From Candidatus Berkelbacteria bacterium CG10_big_fil_rev_8_21_14_0_10_43_13 (GTDB lineage: Bacteria; Patescibacteriota; UBA1384; XYA2-FULL-43-10; 1-14-0-10-43-13), in contig PEZW01000027.1 in the NCBI GenBank assembly GCA_002773985.1, positions 1 to 32,271 on the forward strand: a stretch of DNA of 32,271 nt. Direction: 5' to 3'. The notes under the pieces are model-generated. The model saw nothing but the letters and a program-made list of their open reading frames with translations. It ran no database searches and was not told where the DNA came from. Positions within the stretch are counted from its first letter, which is position 1; each line of letters starts with the position of its first letter. The translations under genes were made by a program, and so were the position numbers. This document shows positions 26,202-32,271 of this stretch, piece by piece.

Positions 26202-28709
26202 ATGGATAAAAACTTGATAGTTCAAACAAATGGCACGGCGATCCAGAAAGCCGTCAATCTCGAGAAAATATTCTCCATTTTTTTGGCGAAGTTCATATTT
26301 TTTATGATCTATCCGGCGGGAATTCTCTCAATAATTTATATTTTTTTGGTTAATTTTTTCCCAAACGCAATTGTTGGCGTCGCTACGACTTGGCTCGGTC
26401 TGGCATATCTGCTGTTGGCGGTTTTCCTAGTATTTTTAGCTATCAAGTCCTTTTTTGTCCAAAGATTGAAAAGGGTTCCAATCGGAGCCCTGAGCGAACT
26501 GAAGGAAAATCTGGCCAAAAACGAACCGGTCAATCTTTTTGCGGTTTTCTCTTTTGGTCTAGCCAAGGCAACTTCATCCCTGTTTTCAAATAAAAAAATT
26601 GAGGCCATAACATTAAAAGAATTAAGTCAGTATTTGTTGCAAGCCGACGATATGTCCTTTATCATCTTGCGTCTCGGTCTGAATCCAGCTGATGTTACAA
26701 ATGCCTTAGAAAACGATCAAAAAGTCGCCGATATTTTGTTGGCTGCCGTTGATATTGCCATCGCCGACAATCACAATGGTATTTGTTCCGGCGATCTTTT
26801 TTTCTCTCTTTATCAAGCTTCGGCTGGGCTGAAAAATTATCTTCAAAACTTTCAGGTCGAAGCGACCGACATCAAGAGTCTCATCGATTGGCAAAACAAA
26901 GTCACGGCAGAGATCGAATCGCGACAGGGCGTCTTCAATGCAAGTAGCTTTCGTTTTAGTGGTGGTGTTGGGAAGGACTGGTCCTTTGGCTACACTGTTT
27001 TCTTGCGGAAATTTTCTGTCGACCTGACGGAATCAATCGAAAATTACGGGCTTGGTCTGGAAATAATCGGTCGCGACAAAGAGATCAAACAGATCGAGGA
27101 TGCGCTGTCTCGTGCTGGAGGGGCAAATGTTGTATTAGTTGGTAACGCAGGCATTGGTAAACACACCACTGTTCTTGGTTTTGCCAAGAAAGTTATTGAC
27201 GGTGAAGTCCCGCGCGGCATTGCCCATGATGATATTTTGCAGATTGATACTGAGGCTCTCATTTCTGGCGTTAGTTCTGAGGGAGATATCATCCAGCGTT
27301 TTTCTGCTTGCTTGTCGGAAGCTGCTGCTGCTGGCAATATTATCGTTCTGATTGAGAATATTGACAATCTATTTTCTGCTCAGGGTATCGGCACGGCTGA
27401 TCTGACCGCTGTCCTGTCGCCATACCTTGAAAGCGGTGCGATGCATATCATCGGTACTAGCGAAGTCGGCCCGTACAACAAGTACATCGCTGCAAATACG
27501 TCGCTGGCAAACCATTTTGTTCGGGTTTCAGTCGAGGAACCACAGGGCGAAAATTTGGTCAAAATTCTTGAGGATACCGCGCCGACGATTGAGTCGAGAA
27601 CTGGCTCTATCGTCACCTTTGAGGCGATCAAGGCAGTTATCAAGTCTGCGCAGAGGTACATGGTCAATCTGACCGAGCCGGAGCGCTCTATTACTTTGCT
27701 TGAAGGTGCGGTCACCAGAACGACCACAGAGAGAGGCAAGACGATTGTTATCGATTCTGATGTTGCAGATTATATTTCCGAGAAATTTGAATTGCCAGCA
27801 GCCCAGGCGGGGGAGAAAGAAAAAACCAAACTGCTCAATCTGGAAAAGATAATGCACGAATCTGTGATCGGTCAGGATGAAGCGATCAAGGCGCTTGCCG
27901 GTGCGATGCGGCGAGCTCGGGCGCAGGTGACAGATTCACCGAAACCAATCGGCTCGTTCCTTTTTCTCGGTCCGACCGGTGTCGGTAAGACAGAAACGGC
28001 CAAGGCCCTTGCGCGTGCCTATTTCGACAATGCCAACAATATGATCCGTTTTGACATGTCGGAGTATCAGACCAAAGCCGATATTTATCGTTTGATCGGG
28101 ACCAAGGATGAGACTGGCAATCTGACGACTTATGTAATGGAAAAACCTTTCTCTCTTCTGCTTTTTGATGAAATAGAAAAAGCCGATCCGGATATTCTTA
28201 ATTTATTTCTACAAATTCTCGACGAAGGCATCTTGACTGATGGCCGCGGACAAAAAGTTTCTTTCTCTAATACAATTATTATTGCGACCTCAAATGCCGG
28301 CTCTGATGTCATCAGCCAGACACTCGGTCAAAATGCCAATTATGATCAGCTAAAAAACACTCTGTCACAATATCTGATCGAGCAGCACCTTTTCAAAGCA
28401 GAGCTACTAAACCGCTTTACTGGAGTAATTGCATTTTCACCACTCGATCAGAAGATGATTGCAGAGGTGGCAAAATTATTGATTAAAAATTTACAATCGA
28501 CTGTTCTGAAGAACAAGGACATTAAAATTGAAATTGCGCCCGATGCTATTGATTATCTAGCGGCAGCCGGCTTCGATCCGAAGATGGGTGCCAGACCGAT
28601 GCAGCGGACAATCGCTGATAAAGTTGAAAATATGCTGGCAGAAAAAATCCTCAAGAACGAGATTAAGAAAGGGGATGGTTTGACAATTACAAAGGAGATG
28701 ATTAGTTAG
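26202..28709 (+). CDS. ClpC/ClpB-like double AAA+ ATPase with N-terminal transmembrane segments
   Basis: D1 GNAGIGKHT; D2 GPTGVGKTETAKALA and LLLFDEIEKADPD; GARPMQRTI sensor 2; hydrophobic N-terminus. Confidence 0.88.
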   Translation: MDKNLIVQTNGTAIQKAVNLEKIFSIFLAKFIFFMIYPAGILSIIYIFLVNFFPNAIVGVATTWLGLAYLLLAVFLVFLAIKSFFVQRLKRVPIGALSELKENLAKNEPVNLFAVFSFGLAKATSSLFSNKKIEAITLKELSQYLLQADDMSFIILRLGLNPADVTNALENDQKVADILLAAVDIAIADNHNGICSGDLFFSLYQASAGLKNYLQNFQVEATDIKSLIDWQNKVTAEIESRQGVFNASSFRFSGGVGKDWSFGYTVFLRKFSVDLTESIENYGLGLEIIGRDKEIKQIEDALSRAGGANVVLVGNAGIGKHTTVLGFAKKVIDGEVPRGIAHDDILQIDTEALISGVSSEGDIIQRFSACLSEAAAAGNIIVLIENIDNLFSAQGIGTADLTAVLSPYLESGAMHIIGTSEVGPYNKYIAANTSLANHFVRVSVEEPQGENLVKILEDTAPTIESRTGSIVTFEAIKAVIKSAQRYMVNLTEPERSITLLEGAVTRTTTERGKTIVIDSDVADYISEKFELPAAQAGEKEKTKLLNLEKIMHESVIGQDEAIKALAGAMRRARAQVTDSPKPIGSFLFLGPTGVGKTETAKALARAYFDNANNMIRFDMSEYQTKADIYRLIGTKDETGNLTTYVMEKPFSLLLFDEIEKADPDILNLFLQILDEGILTDGRGQKVSFSNTIIIATSNAGSDVISQTLGQNANYDQLKNTLSQYLIEQHLFKAELLNRFTGVIAFSPLDQKMIAEVAKLLIKNLQSTVLKNKDIKIEIAPDAIDYLAAAGFDPKMGARPMQRTIADKVENMLAEKILKNEIKKGDGLTITKEMIS

Positions 28710-29206
28710 TAGCAAGTACCGAGGCACGAGTACCGAGTACTGAATACTGATTGGGGGCAAAATGGCTTTTTGTAAATTTGAAGAAATAATTGCATGGCAA
28801 AAATCAAAAATATTAGTCGTTGAGTGTTATAAAACTTTTCGAAATCTGAGAGACTACTCTTTCAAAGATCAGATACTTCGGGCTGTCGTTTCTATTATGA
28901 ACAATATTGCTGAAGGCTTTGAAAGAAAAGGCGAGAGACAATTCCGTCATTTTTTATTTATCTCAAAAGGTTCGTGTGCTGAAGTCCAATCAATGCTCTA
29001 TTTAGCACTCGATCTAAAATATATCTCAGATGATCAGTTTAAGGATTTATCGGAAAAATCTATCGAAGTTTCTAAACTTTTGGCTGGATTAATCAAGTCA
29101 TTGACAGAATAAGCACCCCTTTAAAATATTTGTTTTCAGTGCTCGGTACTCGTGCCTCGGTACTTATTACCTAAAACTCGGTACTCGTGCCTCGGTACTT
29201 GCTACT
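28708..29206. mobile_element. Candidate IVS-like element: heptad-repeat inverted repeats enclosing a four-helix-bundle (S23/IVP) gene
   Basis: AGTAGCAAGTACCGAGGCACGAGTACCGAGT (28708-28738) is the exact reverse complement of 29176-29206; second partial right copy at 29135-29164. Confidence 0.7.
28762..29112 (+). CDS. Four-helix-bundle protein (23S rRNA IVP/S23 family)
   Basis: FEEIIAWQKSKILVVECYKTF...LRAVVSIMNNIAEGFERKGERQFRHFLFISKGSCAEVQSMLYLA. Confidence 0.92.
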   Translation: MAFCKFEEIIAWQKSKILVVECYKTFRNLRDYSFKDQILRAVVSIMNNIAEGFERKGERQFRHFLFISKGSCAEVQSMLYLALDLKYISDDQFKDLSEKSIEVSKLLAGLIKSLTE

Positions 29207-30617
29207 TATGTATGTAGATCTGTGTTCCGATCTCTGTCCAATTGTAGAGTGCTTCAGCTGGGCCGATGCCGAGGCGGATGCAACCGTGAGAAACGGGGAT
29301 ACCGAGGTGATCGGCGCCCTCCTTGTAGCCATTTGGCCATTCTGGTAGTTCGTGCAAGCCCCAGCCACCGGCTTTGAACTCTTCCCACCACGGCATCCAG
29401 AGACCAGCAGAACTACTCCAGCGCCGCGGGCTTTTATTTAGAATTGAATAAGTACCGGTCGGTGTTGGCATAGATGCTTTGCCGGTGGAGACAGTCGTGC
29501 ACTCGACTAGATTGGTGCCCTCGATCCGACACAGTTTTTGCGTGGCCAAGTTGACATCAATATATTTACCGTCGAACCGTCCCAAGACAAGTCCTTCGTT
29601 TGGTACAATTCTAACCTCTTTGGCTGGAGTTGTCGTCGTGGTCAGGGCGACCGCAACGATACCTTGACTTAGCTGACTATTCAAACTGGCAACGGCTGCG
29701 TCTTTGTCGAGCGACACACCTTCGCGTCCAGCATCGATGACTTCATTTGTTGTCGCATTGACTTTGCGCTGAAGCATCCCAACCTCAAAATTTTTAGCAA
29801 TAATATTGAGATACGCCTTGACATTATTACTGTTCAGCTGGGCAGTGGTCTGACCATCTGAAGTTACAAATTCGATCCAGGTGTCGATCTGTACAGCTGT
29901 CGGTGAATATGATCTGCCACTATATGTAAAAGAATATTTCTTGGCCAACAAGTCTGTCGCTTGTTGCTGGGCTTGACTAAAGTCGGCATCAGACACATTC
30001 GGTGGTGTTGTCGAAGCAGCCAGACTAATCACACTGCTGTTTGTACCAGCCAAATTGATCAGGGAATCTTTCAACTGTTCTGTGCTGACCGTCACTCCAC
30101 TGGCACTGTTTTGAAGCACGACCTGACCGTTCTGGACCGTCAGCGCCGCATCTTGGGGTGTGACGTTTAGTTGAGCCACAGCAATATCGACGAACTGCTT
30201 GTATTTTTCCTGACTTATCGCCGGAGTGGCAGCCAGATTGTTCTTCCGAAACAATGTCAGCATGGAAGTTTTGAGCTGATTGACGAACGAGCCGGATCTA
30301 CCAATTTTATAACTTTGCTTGATCACACTGTCAGAGTCAAAACTTAAGCCTGTGTCTGCTAGAGTTGCGCTGACAGACTTGTCGTTGGCGGAGATGGTAA
30401 CCCTGCGATTGAGCACAGATCGTATCTCGTTGTCGAGTAAATATTTCGCTTGTATCTTGGTCTTACCTGACAGATTGATCTCACTGAAATAAATGTTCTT
30501 ATAGATCTTACCGGCGTAGACTTTTTGATACGAAAAAAGGGTGACCGACAAGCCACCAATTAACACTATTATAATGAAAAGCACGATTAGTAGATTTTTT
30601 TTTGTTTTTAGATGCAT
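29202..30617 (-). CDS. L,D-transpeptidase (YkuD) with N-terminal TM and PG_binding_4-like region
   Basis: GLHELPEWPNG...HLGIPVSHGCIRLGIGPAEALYNW catalytic motif. Confidence 0.92.
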   Translation of the reverse strand: MHLKTKKNLLIVLFIIIVLIGGLSVTLFSYQKVYAGKIYKNIYFSEINLSGKTKIQAKYLLDNEIRSVLNRRVTISANDKSVSATLADTGLSFDSDSVIKQSYKIGRSGSFVNQLKTSMLTLFRKNNLAATPAISQEKYKQFVDIAVAQLNVTPQDAALTVQNGQVVLQNSASGVTVSTEQLKDSLINLAGTNSSVISLAASTTPPNVSDADFSQAQQQATDLLAKKYSFTYSGRSYSPTAVQIDTWIEFVTSDGQTTAQLNSNNVKAYLNIIAKNFEVGMLQRKVNATTNEVIDAGREGVSLDKDAAVASLNSQLSQGIVAVALTTTTTPAKEVRIVPNEGLVLGRFDGKYIDVNLATQKLCRIEGTNLVECTTVSTGKASMPTPTGTYSILNKSPRRWSSSAGLWMPWWEEFKAGGWGLHELPEWPNGYKEGADHLGIPVSHGCIRLGIGPAEALYNWTEIGTQIYIHK

Positions 30618-30696
30618 AAATAAAATTTCAAGTTCACGAGCTTTTATTCATTATATCAATACCATGAGAATCTAACAATTGCCTGTATTGTCTAAA

Positions 30697-30719
30697 GAAA
30701 AAACACCGTTTTGCGGTGT
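30697..30719 (-). terminator. Intrinsic terminator (minus strand)
   Basis: ACACCG-caaaa-CGGTGTTTTTTC on minus strand. Confidence 0.75.
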
Positions 30720-30876
30720 AGTTTTCTTGATAGAACATAGTGTTAAATTTTTGAACTACTCCAGTGAATACAAGCGAGCATGTTTGTGACCCGAGGATGA
30801 ATAATCCCAATTAGGGGGGTGCCTCACCTCACAGTGTGAAGAATATTGGCCGGCTTAGCTGAAACCCCCTTTGTGA

Positions 30877-31254
30877 TCACGAAACGACCTGAAACTGGTG
30901 TTGCAGACACCGGTCAACATAGTCGTTGACAGTCTCGCCCCTGTTCTGTTCGATCAGTCCACATGTGAGCCAGAAATCGCCTGGTGGCGAGGCCATCGCC
31001 ACTGCGATTTCTTCACCGTCGCCGCATAGAACGAAGGTGACAGCCCTGTTTCCCAGGGTGTAGGTGGTCAACCAGATTCGTTCTCCGCAGGACACACGAT
31101 GGAGGAGATAGGCTCGGTAGTGGTCAGGATTTTCCTCCATCATGGCTAGAATTCGATTCTTCCGCCACCAGTACGGATCGATTTCGGTCGGTGTCTCCTT
31201 GGTCATCTTCGTTCGTCGCATCAGCAGACCGCGCAATACCTCTGGGAAGTTCAC
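30877..31254 (-). CDS. Hypothetical protein, GC-rich monocistronic cassette
   Basis: 125 aa from GTG at 31254; internal ATGs possible starts. Confidence 0.55.
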   Translation of the reverse strand: MNFPEVLRGLLMRRTKMTKETPTEIDPYWWRKNRILAMMEENPDHYRAYLLHRVSCGERIWLTTYTLGNRAVTFVLCGDGEEIAVAMASPPGDFWLTCGLIEQNRGETVNDYVDRCLQHQFQVVS

Positions 31255-31375
31255 GGCTAGTCTCCGCTCGCGTTTTTAACGCTTCAAATAAAATATCATA
31301 AAAATATTCTTTGTCAAATAAATTGTTCTGTTCAAATATGTCAAAAACATCCATTTATTATGATTATGCTCAGAC

Positions 31376-31412
31376 ATAACAAAAAACTAGTCTTGGACTA
31401 GTTTTTTGTTAT
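31376..31412. terminator. Bidirectional terminator, 17-bp perfect stem
   Basis: ATAACAAAAAACTAGTC-TTG-GACTAGTTTTTTGTTAT. Confidence 0.85.
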
Positions 31413-31595
31413 AAGCAAATGTTTTTTCTAAATGTTTTACCGGTGGTCTGTGAGTTTTTATTTAAGTCCTGTAAAAATGCATAAACGCGTTGCCTTATTA
31501 TACAAAAAATCCAACTATACTCAAATTGAAGCACGTTTGAACCACACTAGACAAACTCCTGCGTCGGCTTGCCACGCGAAGCCGAAGGCGGAGTG

Positions 31596-31671
31596 TGGTG
31601 GGCCTGGCAGGGTTCGAACCTGCGACCAAGCGGTTATGAGCCGCCTGCTCTAACCACTGAGCTACAGGCCC
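31596..31671 (-). tRNA. tRNA with CAU anticodon and encoded CCA; looks more like tRNA-Ile2 (CAU, lysidine) than elongator Met
   Basis: GGGCCTGTAGCTCAGTGGTTAGAGCAGGCGGCTCATAACCGCTTGGTCGCAGGTTCGAACCCTGCCAGGCCCACCA. Confidence 0.93.
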
Positions 31672-31776
31672 TAAAAATATGATTGGATTGCGGATTATTC
31701 CCAATCTAATTTTCATATTATAAGCGTATCAAAATTGCGTCTTTTTTTCAATGAAACGGTCTGATTGAGTCATTAA

Positions 31777-31812
31777 TTCTACAAATATGGACGATCGTCC
31801 ATATTTGTAGAA
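31777..31812. repeat. 36-bp perfect loop-less palindrome, core GGACGATCGTCC
   Basis: TTCTACAAATATGGACGA|TCGTCCATATTTGTAGAA. Confidence 0.95.
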
Positions 31813-31844
31813 AATATTAAAACACAAAGTCTGTGTCAAAGCCC

Positions 31845-31873
31845 TTGACAAATTGTGTTGTATTTGATATACT
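31845..31873 (+). promoter_or_regulatory. Sigma70-like promoter for CAP-domain gene
   Basis: TTGACA-17 nt-TATACT. Confidence 0.75.
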
Positions 31874-31966
31874 CATATAATTTCTAAAAATAAGTATGAA
31901 AAAGTCATACTTTATTAAAACCAAAAAAACCTCACCTGACCTCTCCTTGAAAAGGAGAGGAACCAA

Positions 31967-32271
31967 ATGAAAACCAAAAGCCACAAATTCAACCTGTCTC
32001 TCCTGGCGCGAGCCAAGGCGGGTAAAATCGTATTTTCAGCCGCCGTTATGGCGGGAATTTTTGTTGTCAATGCCGGTACAGTCTTTGCTTCTGACATCAC
32101 TCCGGCCAATGTCGAATATCTGGTCAACTCTGAGCGAACCTACTACGGTCTTCCTCCGCTGAAAGTCGATCCGAAGCTAAACTCTGCCGCTGCTTTGAAA
32201 ACCAAAGATATGATCAACCGAAACTATTTCGAGCATTTTGCCTTTGGTCTAACACCGTGGGATTTTATCAA
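31967..32271 (+). CDS. Secreted CAP/SCP-domain protein, truncated at window end
   Basis: N-terminal signal-like segment; VEYLVNSERTYYGLPPLKVDPKLNSAAALKTKDMINRNYFEHF. Confidence 0.85.
   Translation, partial: MKTKSHKFNLSLLARAKAGKIVFSAAVMAGIFVVNAGTVFASDITPANVEYLVNSERTYYGLPPLKVDPKLNSAAALKTKDMINRNYFEHFAFGLTPWDFI

Noticed and set aside
28762-29112. Four-helix-bundle gene as an Avd accessory protein of a diversity-generating retroelement
   Set aside because: No reverse transcriptase ORF and no TR/VR-like repeat pair in the window; sequence fits S23/IVP better.

Overview
AT-rich bacterial window (about 32 kb) with short genes and many repeat-filled spacers, most consistent with a Patescibacteria/CPR-type genome (inference only). 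Housekeeping content: class III RNR (nrdD C-terminus, nrdG), ASCH, HD and YdjM/DUF457-like proteins, an RRM protein, a CsoR-like protein, pnp, rpsO, CapA, eno, a DHH phosphoesterase, a phosphohexomutase, rpsT, signal peptidase I, a DUF2207 protein, holA, a split PolA, a ferredoxin, a membrane-anchored ClpC-like AAA+ protein, an S23/IVP four-helix-bundle protein, an L,D-transpeptidase, a CAU tRNA and a truncated CAP-domain protein. The main unexplained signal is a set of short tandem arrays with about 7-bp period and many different unit sequences. They often form hairpins, abut start or stop codons, and in nrdG and both halves of polA sit in frame inside coding sequence. One such hairpin (31-bp perfect inverted repeat) encloses the four-helix-bundle gene, resembling a 23S rRNA intervening sequence but located between two protein genes. 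Other notable items: polA split with an extra ORF between its halves, three loop-less perfect palindromes with an ACGATCGT centre (two are related copies with a paired substitution), a GC-rich ORF cassette flanked by a 55-bp duplication of the csoR 3' end, a ClpC-like protein lacking several canonical motifs, and a TGA-interrupted ORF pair. All calls are from reading the sequence; no database search was run.
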